From the NCBI RefSeq assembly GCF_009296025.1, contig NZ_CP045178.1:7378001-7442000 (forward strand): a stretch of DNA of 64,000 nt, in the 5' to 3' direction. Position 1 is the first letter of the stretch. Every line of letters starts with the position of its first letter. The DNA is from Streptomyces tsukubensis (lineage in GTDB: Bacteria > Actinomycetota > Actinomycetes > Streptomycetales > Streptomycetaceae). The translations under genes and the position numbers were made by a program. The notes beneath the pieces are model-generated. The model searched no databases, had not been told where the DNA came from, and saw nothing but the letters and a program-made list of their open reading frames with translations. This document shows positions 18,443 through 26,331 of this stretch, in pieces.

Positions 18443-18958
18443 TCAGCCCAGGCCTGCGCCCCCGGTCAGCCGCGGCGCGCAGGCGGCCGCGTCCACCGGT
18501 GAGCCGTCCCGCTCCAGCCGGGCGGCCAGGACACGCGCCCAGTCCGCGATACCCGACAGGTCCAGCCCATGGGGGCCGGGGCGGGGCTCCGGCCGGGCGT
18601 CCAGCCCCGCGGCGCCCCGCAGCAGGAGCCGCGACCCGCCCTTGATATTGCCGCGGGCCGCGTGGGTGAGCCCCACCGCGAGCTGGGCGAGCGAACGCCA
18701 CAGCCCCCGCTCGGCGTCGGGGCCGCTCTTCCACGCGTCCTCGAAGACCTCGTGCGCGTGGAACGGCTTTCCCGCGTCCAGCAGCGCCTGCGCCTCGGCC
18801 ACGGTGTCGCCCGGCGCCCGCACCACGCCCTCGGGCTGCCGCTCCACGCCCTGGGCCCCGTACGGCAACGGCCGCCCGAGCCCGTCCCTGGGCCGGGAAC
18901 TGCGCGCCCGGCCCTCCGCGTCGCGGTCCCTGTCGTCCTGTCGAGAAGAGCTGCCCAT
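18443..18958 (-). CDS. DUF309 domain protein
   Basis: A 171-residue protein with a charged, disordered N-terminus (about 50 residues) and a C-terminal DUF309 domain recognised by FHAHEVFEDAWK and the following LAQLAVGLTHAARGN helix. DUF309 is a small all-helical domain of unknown function found in many bacteria. The start is the ATG at 18958. It is the last gene before the tRNA-Pro used as the island's insertion site. Confidence 0.8.
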   Translation of the reverse strand: MGSSSRQDDRDRDAEGRARSSRPRDGLGRPLPYGAQGVERQPEGVVRAPGDTVAEAQALLDAGKPFHAHEVFEDAWKSGPDAERGLWRSLAQLAVGLTHAARGNIKGGSRLLLRGAAGLDARPEPRPGPHGLDLSGIADWARVLAARLERDGSPVDAAACAPRLTGGAGLG

Positions 18959-19063
18959 AAGCCGATTGTCGCGCTCCGCACGGGGGTCTGCGTCAGCACC
19001 CCCGGACGTGCGGTAATGTTCTGTTCGCGCGAGCACGCGGAAAACACACCGCGAGACGCGCAT

Positions 19064-19138
<75 letters not shown>

Positions 19139-19157
19139 CAGCGTTTTCGCAGGTCGT

Positions 19158-19187
19158 AGGCGGTATCGGAGAAATCCGGTACCGCCT
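19158..19187 (+). terminator. Hairpin after second tRNA-Pro
   Basis: AGGCGGTATCGG pairs with CCGGTACCGCCT with one mismatch around an AGAAAT loop, followed by TTTCC. It resembles the hairpin after the first tRNA in layout but not in stem sequence. Confidence 0.65.
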
Positions 19188-19198
19188 TTCCGTGTTCC

Positions 19199-19220
19199 TT
19201 GGGGACCAGTTGGGGACCAG
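19199..19220 (+). repeat. Tandem TTGGGGACCAG pair near attL
   Basis: Two back-to-back copies of the 11-mer TTGGGGACCAG. The same doubled motif occurs at 57859-57879 near attR. They may be integrase arm-binding sites or remains of an integrase gene end. Confidence 0.5.
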
Positions 19221-19226
19221 GGGGGT

Positions 19227-19874
19227 CTAGCGGTGTCGTCCTGCTGCCGGTTGGACGGCGAGGGTGAGGGGCGTGCGGACGGGGTTGAGGTGTGCGGGGA
19301 GGAGTACGCCACGGAGAGCTGAATAACCTTCGCCACCGGAACACCCCCGCAGGCGTGGGGGTGTTCCGTGTCGGCACTCACCTCCGGCGCGGTCGTGGCA
19401 ATCGCCGCAGAGGCGGCGGTCCAGGCTGGGACGGACGGTGTGCCGTTGCCGGCCCTCCGCTGACCTACCGCGAGGAGCCGGGGAGACGGCCGCGAAGTGC
19501 GCTGTGCCTTTCATCGCGTGGGTGTTGGCCCGTTGCCGGGCGTGGGCCACCGCGACCGGCGAGAAGTCAATACCGACCAGGTCGGCGTGGGCCGCGCGGG
19601 CCAGCCACAGACCGGGGCCGCCGCTCCCGCATCCGAGATCGGCCAGTACCTCGCCCTCCTTCAGAGACAGGTCGGCGGCGATGTGGTGCAGCAGGTCGGC
19701 GCAGAGGAAGGAGAACGGTTCGGCCTCCGGTGGCAGTGCCGGATCGACGATCCGGGTCACCCGGCTGAAGCCTCCGGAGCGGGCTTCGCCGTGGAACAGC
19801 GCGTCGAACTCGCCCGGCAGGATCGCCGCAGGGTCCTCTTGCCCGATGTGCGGGGTGCTCGGCTCACGGTGCAC
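19227..19874 (-). pseudogene. SAM-dependent methyltransferase, broken at the 3' end
   Basis: The GTG at 19874, with GGGAGG 6 bases upstream, opens a class I methyltransferase. The SAM-binding motif VLADLGCGSGGPGLWLA and the acidic GIDFSPVAVAHARQRA follow about 70 residues in. Resemblance stops after about residue 125 (near 19490), where Arg-rich sequence of the wrong character takes over; the frame then runs on to 19227. I read this as a truncated or frameshifted gene, with the SAM site but no substrate domain. Confidence 0.65.
19338..19367. other. Isolated 11-bp stem-loop
   Basis: GGAACACCCCC pairs perfectly with GGGGGTGTTCC around GCAGGCGT. Alone it looks like a terminator without a T-run or a single CRISPR-like hairpin; there are no further copies nearby. 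Confidence 0.5.
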
Positions 19875-20238
19875 GGGTTGCCTCCCTTTCCGGCCCGGGG
19901 ACAGCGGGTGATCCGGCGCGGTGCGGCGCGCGGTCGGAGTCGACCACGACGGTGATCCGGGCAAGAATCTGCTCGGCCTGGCGCTCGACGGCGGCGGGAT
20001 CAGGGCCGGTGACGATGAAGGGGACGTCAGGGAACTGTGGCAGGAACTGGCCACCGGACCGGTCCGCCACCCCTCTTCCTGTCCGCCCAGGCCCCTGCCG
20101 CCGCGCCCCGCCCGGTGCCGTGGTCGAGCTCACCGTCGAACAGGCCCTGCAGTGACTCTCGATCCGACAGAGAGCCCGCTTGCGCACGCCCTGACCTGCA
20201 CTGGGCGGAGTGATCCTCAGTTCCAGGAGAGCCACCAC
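19864..20238 (-). pseudogene. Unrecognised ORF fragment before the methyltransferase
   Basis: The last about 60 residues (FPDVPFIVTGPDPAAVERQAEQILARI and onward) have the composition of a real protein end and overlap the methyltransferase start by 11 bases, as coupled genes often do. The upstream part is Arg/Ser-rich and unconvincing. It is probably the 3' remnant of a gene once upstream of the methyltransferase. I do not recognise the family. Confidence 0.3.
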
Positions 20239-20669
20239 GCGAACCGCATAGAGGGCCGGCAGTTCAGGAAGCTGCCCGTTGACCCGAACGCCGGGGTCAC
20301 AGGCTCTCCGTGCCGTTCCGTCACTTCGCGTATATGACGTGAGCCGTATTCATACGCCGAGCACCGCGACCCGCACGCCCCGCCGCTCGCGGAGCCCCAC
20401 CGGCTCCAGCCGACCGAGGTCCGCACACAGGTCCCTCGGCTTACGTCCCTCGGGTAATCCGTTTCGGTGACATGCCAGCGGCGAAGGTGCGCTTCCCGCA
20501 CGGTACGCGAAAGGCTGCCGGGAACGGCCATGGCGCATCAGCCGGGCGCAGGGGCGGCCTTCCTCCCCATTCGCAGGCACCCGGTCCCGTCCTCAGCGGA
20601 AAGACAGTTAGTGAGGGCGCAGCCCTAGACCCCCGGCCACTTCGCATGAATACGAGGAAAGGACACCCC
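20239..20669. other. No gene supported; leader region of the 20670 gene
   Basis: Only short frames of poor composition occur here. The AGGAAAGGACACCCC before 20670 is the ribosome-binding site of the next gene. Confidence 0.5.
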
Positions 20670-22076
20670 GTGCCCTCCTACACGCTCTGTCTCCCCGACG
20701 ACGCCGCAAAATGGTCATACCCCCTGAAAGACAAAGAGTGGCAGGCAAGGCACACGTGGGCAGGAGGAGTAACCACCGACATGTCCCGCCATCATGTCGT
20801 ATCGCGAAGCCACCTGATTAACTTCTGGAACCGGATCGCGAAGAACTGCAATAAATGCGTAGAGGCAAAAAAAGCATGTTCAATCATTATTAAATCCATT
20901 GTTGACCAGTGGGGTGCGCCGGAACAGTTCGCCAGGATCAAGGAGAGTGACGACTTCAAGGAATTCGAAACGACATACCTGGAAGACCTCGAAGATATCG
21001 ATCCGGAAAGCGGTACCCGCCCTTCCGGTTTCATTAGTGTGATTCAGATGCTCATCTGGCCTCTTGGGAATATTTTCGCCGGACCGTCTCAGAAGTGGCG
21101 AAGCGACGATTCCAAGGATATGGAAGAGAGTTGTGCCGAGATCGTCGGGAGAGAGCGTTTCGAAGCCGCGAATGCCCTCTACGATAACTTGCGTGCTTAC
21201 GTTTACGCGGATCCTCCCAATCCCGCTGCCGCAGTCGCGGCAGCAAAGAAGGTTTCCGTGCTCATCAAGCAGACGCAATACAACGTATTCAGTGAAGAAA
21301 ACTGGGAAAGGGACACCTCGAAGAAAAGCATCCTTTTCAGGATCAAGCCGTCTCCGGAGGGTGCCCCGAGCCCCGAGAGCCCCCGTGACGAGGCGCCCCG
21401 TGGCGGCACGGCGGATTCTGTCCGCCCCTGGGTGGGTGACCCGGACACGGTCATCATCGACGGGGTGACAGTCGGGCTTTCCCTGACTGAGGATTACGAC
21501 GAACGCATCTGCATGTCAGGGAGCACCGGTGAGCTGAGTTTGGCACGGGTGGCGAAGTGGTTCTCGGATACGTACGGTCTCACGGTCCCGAAGGAACTGG
21601 CTCTGGAGAAACCCTGCCGGCTGGTTGTCGGTACGCGCCGGTGCGTGTCGTGGTCCGACCTCGCGGTGGGGGCGTCACTGACTCTGGGTCTCGGTGGGGT
21701 CGAAGTGGGGCTTCTTCTCGACATTCGCAGCCTCACCCGTAAAGGATCGGACGCCGCCGAATCCTCGTTGACGGTCACGGCGGGATTCACGTGCGAACTC
21801 GGCGGACAGCCGGACACTGTGTGGTTCACCGGCAACGTCACCGCTGGTGAAGCGTCGGGCTGGGTGCTGTCCGCCCGCCTGGACAGCACCGGCCCTTTGT
21901 CCACGGCCGAACTCCTGAAGTCGCTGGGGCTGGAGGTGCCCGAGGGCCCGCTGACGCAACTGCTTCCCGCGCTGTCCGGGACGGCCTCTTTCCTGTACCG
22001 CTCCAAGGATGATGCTTTCGGAGGGGCGCTCACCGCAGGGGATGTCACGCTGGCGTTCGCAAGCGTCGCATCTTGA
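20670..22076 (+). CDS. Two-part protein: HHV-motif N-domain and DUF6603-like C-terminus
   Basis: A 468-residue protein. The N-terminal half has RHHVVSRSHLINFWN near residue 43 and IWPLGNIFAGPSQKWRSDD near residue 125, a pattern like the HHV/HNH-type motif plus following conserved segment of nuclease-like domains. A linker rich in Pro/Glu follows (about residues 225-245). The C-terminal half is beta-rich (GASLTLGLGGVEVGLLLDIRSL, then LLKSLGLEVPEG) and resembles the repeated units of DUF6603 proteins. The GTG at 20670 has AGGAAAGGA upstream; an ATG at 20646 is possible. The N-half has codon use richer in A/T than its neighbours. It faces the minus-strand hemopexin/DUF6603 genes. The nuclease idea is inference. 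Confidence 0.7.
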   Translation: MPSYTLCLPDDAAKWSYPLKDKEWQARHTWAGGVTTDMSRHHVVSRSHLINFWNRIAKNCNKCVEAKKACSIIIKSIVDQWGAPEQFARIKESDDFKEFETTYLEDLEDIDPESGTRPSGFISVIQMLIWPLGNIFAGPSQKWRSDDSKDMEESCAEIVGRERFEAANALYDNLRAYVYADPPNPAAAVAAAKKVSVLIKQTQYNVFSEENWERDTSKKSILFRIKPSPEGAPSPESPRDEAPRGGTADSVRPWVGDPDTVIIDGVTVGLSLTEDYDERICMSGSTGELSLARVAKWFSDTYGLTVPKELALEKPCRLVVGTRRCVSWSDLAVGASLTLGLGGVEVGLLLDIRSLTRKGSDAAESSLTVTAGFTCELGGQPDTVWFTGNVTAGEASGWVLSARLDSTGPLSTAELLKSLGLEVPEGPLTQLLPALSGTASFLYRSKDDAFGGALTAGDVTLAFASVAS

Positions 22077-22869
22077 CGTTGCGCGTGGGCCCGACACGTG
22101 GGGCGGTTCCTGACGTCGGCCCGGTCGGCCCCTCTCGTTTACGGTGAGCGCACGGGCGGCCTGGCCGCCCGGGACAGAGCTCTTTCGGTATGGCGCGGCA
22201 TCCGCATTCATCCAGCAGGGTGAGGCATTCCCGGCGGGATCGTTTCAGCGTGCAGTGCCGCCCGTAGGTTGGTCGTCGCCGGGACCTGCCGCCGATGCCA
22301 GTGGCCGCAAGTGCCGGGATCGGCAACGCCGGTATCGGCCGTCCGAACGCAACGGGCGGCACACGGATGTCACCAGGCAGCGCATCGGCGCCGGGAGCGT
22401 GTGTGGAATGACTGAGCAACAGCAGACGGATACGCCAGCGTGGCAATCCCCACCAGACGCGGCGCACACGTCGCTGCACAGGGCGCCGTGCTGGATCCGG
22501 ACGGGCGTCGTGGTGTCGAGCCAGAGGGCATCGGGGCCGGCGACCACGGCAGTAGGCGGTGTGTATCTGCTCGCCACGCCGTGTCCAGTGGTCTTCCCGG
22601 CCTGGAGTCAGATGGACAGTACCGGTTCTCCCCGCTCCAGGTCGGAGGGCTCGCCGCCGCGTGTCTCGGGATCGAAGCAGGTGTAGAGGCGCGGGCCCGC
22701 TTGCGCCTGGGCTGTCTTCCATCTGCGGACCACCGCCCGGAGCTGCCCGGACGCCGCGACGATTGAACAAGACAGAACGGACGGCATCTTGGTCCTGATG
22801 GTTCCGTCGGCGCCTCACCAGAACTTTCGTCGGTACTCCCGGCGGCGGTGTTGAAACTCACCGACATTC
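22077..22869. other. No gene supported
   Basis: About 800 bases without a convincing coding frame on either strand. All open frames are Arg/Pro-rich and change character abruptly. Probably decayed DNA between the HHV gene and the duplicated module. Confidence 0.5.
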
Positions 22870-22930
22870 CAGCCGTCAGTGGCGAGGGTGTGGGCGTGAA
22901 GCTGTAAGTAAACTTGACAGAATCGCTCAC
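22870..22930 (-). pseudogene. Truncated 5' end of the beta-sandwich gene (copy of 26331 start)
   Basis: A GTG at 22930 opens SDSVKFTYSFTPTPSPLT, nearly the same as the first 20 residues of the complete gene at 25156-26331. Resemblance then stops at about 22870. This is the broken downstream edge of the tandem duplication. Confidence 0.8.
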
Positions 22931-22966
22931 AATGCCTTCTTCATGGGTAAAGGAACCCGGAGGCGG

Positions 22967-22998
22967 GGCGCTCGCCCCGCGGGGGCGGGGCGAGCGCC
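22967..22998. terminator. Perfect 14-bp GC-rich hairpin
   Basis: GGCGCTCGCCCCGC pairs with GCGGGGCGAGCGCC around GGGG, 21 bases after the stop of the propeller gene on the minus strand. It is a likely terminator. The equivalent place in the other copy (26390-26412) keeps only part of it. Confidence 0.7.
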
Positions 22999-23018
22999 GC
23001 CATGATGCGGCCGCGGGG

Positions 23019-24737
23019 TCAGTTGGCTGTATCTGTGGTACCGCGCGGCTCCTCGGAAGCGGAGCGGGCCCACGTCCATCCTGTGGTGAACGCGGGCCCG
23101 TTCAGGAATTGGCGAATCTCAAGTTTGGCCAGGGGTTTCGAGGTGCGGTTCCGTGCGTCGACTACCCACAGTTTATAGCCGACCGGAACATAGAAATAGC
23201 TGCCATTGGGGTCGGCGCTGGGGCCGCTCATGGCTTCATTCGCCGCGTACTCGTAGGGGATCTGCCAGCCGGCAGCCGGATTTTCCGGATCCATGATGTG
23301 GACGGTTGAAGCCTCGACGATGCACAGCATCTGGCCGTCCGGAGTGAAGGCCATTCCTTCCAGATTCCATTTCGTTGTGAGGAGTGTCTGGATGTTGCCG
23401 CCGGTTTCCCAGGCGCGGAGATCGAACCGGCGCAGGTCGATTTCTCCCACCTTAGGATGGTCGCGGAAATAGAGCCATTTTCCGTCCGGGCTGAGCCCCT
23501 GCAGAGAGCAGTTCTTTGGGGCAGGGGACTTGTGTCTGATTTTCGGCCTCCCTCCCAAGCTCACTTCCAGGAGCTGGGGATTCTCTTCCTCGATACGGTC
23601 CAAGGTGTACATGGAGTCACTCAGGGAGGGAACAAACGAAGATGTGCTCTGGTTGAGGATCAGTACATCGCTTCGTTGTTCCGGCGTCACGGACTGGTCG
23701 ATGTCGTCGGTGTCGACCGCCCAGGTTTCCGACGCGAAGAAGTCTGAAGAAGTCGAGGTGTTCACGGTGACCGCGATTTGAGTTCCGTCGTGTGACAGGC
23801 ATTTCACGTTTGTGATGGCGTGTCCTTCGGAACCCAACTTCACCTGGCCGAGTTTTTTTCCGTCGTAGGTCATGGAGAACAGGTTCAACTTCTGTGCATC
23901 GCCCCACGAGGTCCCGTAGTACAAGCGTTCATTGTAGGGTGAGAAGACGACGTTGAGGCTGTTGCCCGATTTCCCGAGTGCGGGCATTGTGCGTTCCACG
24001 AGTTTCGTGGGGATGGAGCTTTTACCGGTGCTCAGGTCGTAGTCCATGGTCCACGCAACTACCGCGTCGCCGAAACAGCAGAAGAGGGTGAAGTACGGGC
24101 GGTTGGCGGGGGCGTCGGCATAGAGGCTGAAGATTGATTCGGGGTGGTCGGAGACGGGTGTGAGGGTGGTGCCGTCCTTGTCGAGTTGGTAGGTGTAGAT
24201 GTCGGTGCCGCTGTAGAGGTGGATTGTCGGGGTGGTGGAGTCGGGGATCCAGCAGGCGGCGTCGGGGGTGAGGCCGTGCGGCAGGGTCTTGATGTCGGTG
24301 GTCTGGCCGCGCCGTGTGTCGTAGCGCAGGTAGCTGCTGCCCTTGAAGAGGAATACCTGGGTGTCGGAGAGGGCGGAGGCGGCGGTGATGCCGTCGCGGA
24401 AGGTGGTGTCGCGGATGTCGGAGAAGATGTCGGCTGTTTTGGACTCGTGGGCGGGGACGCCGTCGGGTCGGAACGAGGTGGCTTTGTCGCCGCGGATGAG
24501 CCAGATGTTGCCGTTGTAGGTGTGTGCGGCCCCGTAGGCGAGAGCGCCGGCGGTCTTGGCGGTCTGTGGCCAGATGCAGTCGAGGCGGGAGGCGGGCTGG
24601 GGCTGCCAGGGGCCGTGTTCCGTCTTGGTGTAGCGCTTGGCGAAGACGCCCTGGAACAGGTACGCGGTTTCCGGTGTGCCGCCGGTCTTGGGGAGGATCA
24701 GCGCGGATGTGATCCGCGCGGGCGGTGCATCGTTCAC
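23019..24737 (-). CDS. Hemopexin-repeat plus beta-propeller protein, copy A
   Basis: A 572-residue protein without signal peptide or membrane segment. Residues 1-215 hold four hemopexin-type repeats (AYLFQGVFAKRY, IWLIRGDKATSF, VFLFKGSSYLRYD, IHLYSGTDIYTY), enough for one four-bladed hemopexin domain. Residues 220-560 show WD40/YVTN-like propeller strands (SPDGKWLYFRDHP, TPDGQMLCIVEAS, DPNGSYFYVPVG). Both folds usually bind proteins or ligands. The GTG at 24737 follows AGGAGTCTCCT. It is nearly identical to 26431-28158 except for clustered patches. The catalytic or structural role is unknown; photopexin proteins of Photorhabdus are the nearest named hemopexin-type bacterial proteins I can recall. 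Confidence 0.85.
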   Translation of the reverse strand: MNDAPPARITSALILPKTGGTPETAYLFQGVFAKRYTKTEHGPWQPQPASRLDCIWPQTAKTAGALAYGAAHTYNGNIWLIRGDKATSFRPDGVPAHESKTADIFSDIRDTTFRDGITAASALSDTQVFLFKGSSYLRYDTRRGQTTDIKTLPHGLTPDAACWIPDSTTPTIHLYSGTDIYTYQLDKDGTTLTPVSDHPESIFSLYADAPANRPYFTLFCCFGDAVVAWTMDYDLSTGKSSIPTKLVERTMPALGKSGNSLNVVFSPYNERLYYGTSWGDAQKLNLFSMTYDGKKLGQVKLGSEGHAITNVKCLSHDGTQIAVTVNTSTSSDFFASETWAVDTDDIDQSVTPEQRSDVLILNQSTSSFVPSLSDSMYTLDRIEEENPQLLEVSLGGRPKIRHKSPAPKNCSLQGLSPDGKWLYFRDHPKVGEIDLRRFDLRAWETGGNIQTLLTTKWNLEGMAFTPDGQMLCIVEASTVHIMDPENPAAGWQIPYEYAANEAMSGPSADPNGSYFYVPVGYKLWVVDARNRTSKPLAKLEIRQFLNGPAFTTGWTWARSASEEPRGTTDTAN

Positions 24738-24785
24738 AGGAGACTCCTGGTGGGGCGGCCAATGGCTGGCGGGGTGGTTGGGGTG

Positions 24786-25120
24786 TCAGGCGGGGGTGGT
24801 GGAGTTGAGCCGTCCCTGTCCCAGGGGGTACCAGGTGACCTGAGCGGCGAATTCGTCGTTGGAGGAGACTGCGGCTTCCCGAGTGTTTCCGCAGGTCAGT
24901 GGCTCACCCGATGGCCCGTCAGGTACGCCGTCCCGCGCATGTCCCGCGAAGAGGAAATGCCCCGTTTGGCTTTCTTGTCGCACATCATCGACCGGGAGGT
25001 TGAGTTGCCGTGGAGTGGCGGTGTGCGCCTCGGGCACTCTGACGTCGGCTCGCACTGCCTCCAGCACAATGCCTTCGTACGCCTCTCGGAGCTGGTCTTC
25101 CGTGTCCTTGCAGACCGTGC
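24786..25120 (-). pseudogene. Chimeric remnant of the 28207-29415 gene (3' end only)
   Basis: From 24786 to 24870 the DNA matches the last 28 codons of the complete gene at 28207 (SSNDEFAAQVTWYPLGQG). Beyond 24870 the sequence is unrelated. The joined frame stays open and would encode a short hybrid containing TEDQLREAYEGIVLEAV, but I see no sign that it is a real product. It marks the upstream edge of the duplication. Confidence 0.7.
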
Positions 25121-25155
25121 CCCCGCGAGTCAGGGCACCTGGCCGAGGCCGCTCA

Positions 25156-26331
25156 TCAGCGGATGGGGCCGGCCTGGATCGTTCCGGTTCCCCAGGGGTG
25201 CCAGGCGAAGATGGCACTGAAGGGGATCGTGGCGTCCTTGGCCGTCGTGGGGGGCCATCCGGGGGCAGACATTGTCCAGGTCACGCTCACGGCACTGTTG
25301 TTGGGCACGGGGATGGTGACGGGGCGGCCGACGCTGTAGGGGTCGGGGTCGTCGGCATCGGCACCCGTGCAGCGCAGGACGGTGACGTGTGGATCGGCCG
25401 GGCCGGATTTGACTGCGATCTCCAGGACGGCGTGCGAGTCCTTGGTGAAGGAGCGCAGGGAGCCGATGAGGAAGCCGTCGGTGCCGGCGAGGGCCTGAAG
25501 TCTGTGGGGTGTGCCGTCGAAGGTGCCCGTGGGCAGTGCGGGCATGGGTTCGGGGACGCGGGGGCCCAGTGCGAGGAACTCGCCTTCGACGGTGAGCTTC
25601 GTGGTGGTGAGGTAGCCGTTGTTGACGGTGACGAACGTGTTGAGTGTGTACCTCACCGGCTGGGCGTCGCTGGGCTGGGGGACCACGGCGGTGAGCTCGA
25701 ACGCGGTGTCCTCGTGGAGCGGCCGGGTCGTGCAGGTCGTCTGTGCGGTCACGTCCTGCGGCGGATAGGAGCCGTAGGTGAGGAGGAGCTGGCTGTGGGC
25801 CACGGGGAGACGGGCGGTCCACAAGAGATCGACTGGCGCGCCGACTTGGATGTCGGCGAGGGCCGACGCGAAGTCCCGCAGGACGAATCCCACCTGTGAC
25901 TTGGGCACGTACAGGGTCGTCGTTCTTGTCCCCCCGTCTGTGTGTTCCGTAACGACGAGTCGGGCCTGGCCGGGAAAGGCATTGACCGGGATGTTGAGGA
26001 AAGCGAACTGTAAAACAGCGCCGTCAGGGACGGCTGCGTTCTCCGGTTCGGCGACGAAGTGGCCTGCCTTCTGTCCGACGGGATCCTTGGTGAACCACCA
26101 TTTCGGGGAGCAGCCCTTCCGCACGTCGGGCATGCCGTTCGTTGTACTGAAAGCGGATCCGTCGTCGCCCTGGGTGAACACGAACTCGATCCGCTTGCAG
26201 TCGACGCTGCCGTGGGTCTCGTTTCTCACGGTGACCGTGACGGCGCCCGGGGCGGGCTGTGTCCCGTCGCTTACCGTCAGTGGCGAGGGTGTGGGCGTGA
26301 AGCTGTAAGAGAACCGTACGGAATCGCTCAC
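25156..26331 (-). CDS. Beta-sandwich-like protein of unknown function
   Basis: A 391-residue protein starting at GTG 26331 after AAAGGA. It is rich in alternating hydrophobic/polar strands, as in stacked Ig-like domains (VTVTVRNETHG, VDLLWTARLP, VSVTWTMS). There is no signal peptide or membrane segment. Its end (FSAIFAWHPWGTGTI) resembles the end of the 28207-29415 protein (FAAQVTWYPLGQGRL), so the two are probably distant paralogs. It follows propeller copy B by 99 bases on the same strand, and a truncated copy of its start lies at 22870-22930. I do not recognise a named family. Confidence 0.75.
   Translation of the reverse strand: MSDSVRFSYSFTPTPSPLTVSDGTQPAPGAVTVTVRNETHGSVDCKRIEFVFTQGDDGSAFSTTNGMPDVRKGCSPKWWFTKDPVGQKAGHFVAEPENAAVPDGAVLQFAFLNIPVNAFPGQARLVVTEHTDGGTRTTTLYVPKSQVGFVLRDFASALADIQVGAPVDLLWTARLPVAHSQLLLTYGSYPPQDVTAQTTCTTRPLHEDTAFELTAVVPQPSDAQPVRYTLNTFVTVNNGYLTTTKLTVEGEFLALGPRVPEPMPALPTGTFDGTPHRLQALAGTDGFLIGSLRSFTKDSHAVLEIAVKSGPADPHVTVLRCTGADADDPDPYSVGRPVTIPVPNNSAVSVTWTMSAPGWPPTTAKDATIPFSAIFAWHPWGTGTIQAGPIR

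Larger units (their letters stand above)
22870..24870. repeat. Tandem duplication, copy A
   Basis: This segment repeats 26271-28290: the start of the beta-sandwich gene, the whole hemopexin/propeller gene, and the last 28 codons of the upstream gene. DNA identity is close to complete over long stretches, for example across the propeller start and its 5' gap, but breaks down in a few short patches and in the gap after the propeller stop. Confidence 0.9.

Noticed and set aside
19337..19370. Possible type I-E CRISPR repeat (GGAACACCCCC...GGGGGTGTTCC)
   Set aside because: It occurs once; there is no second repeat at spacer distance and no cas gene in the window.
22144..22818. Frames on both strands between the HHV gene and the duplication
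   Set aside because: Composition is that of random GC-rich DNA, with no start signal or family resemblance.
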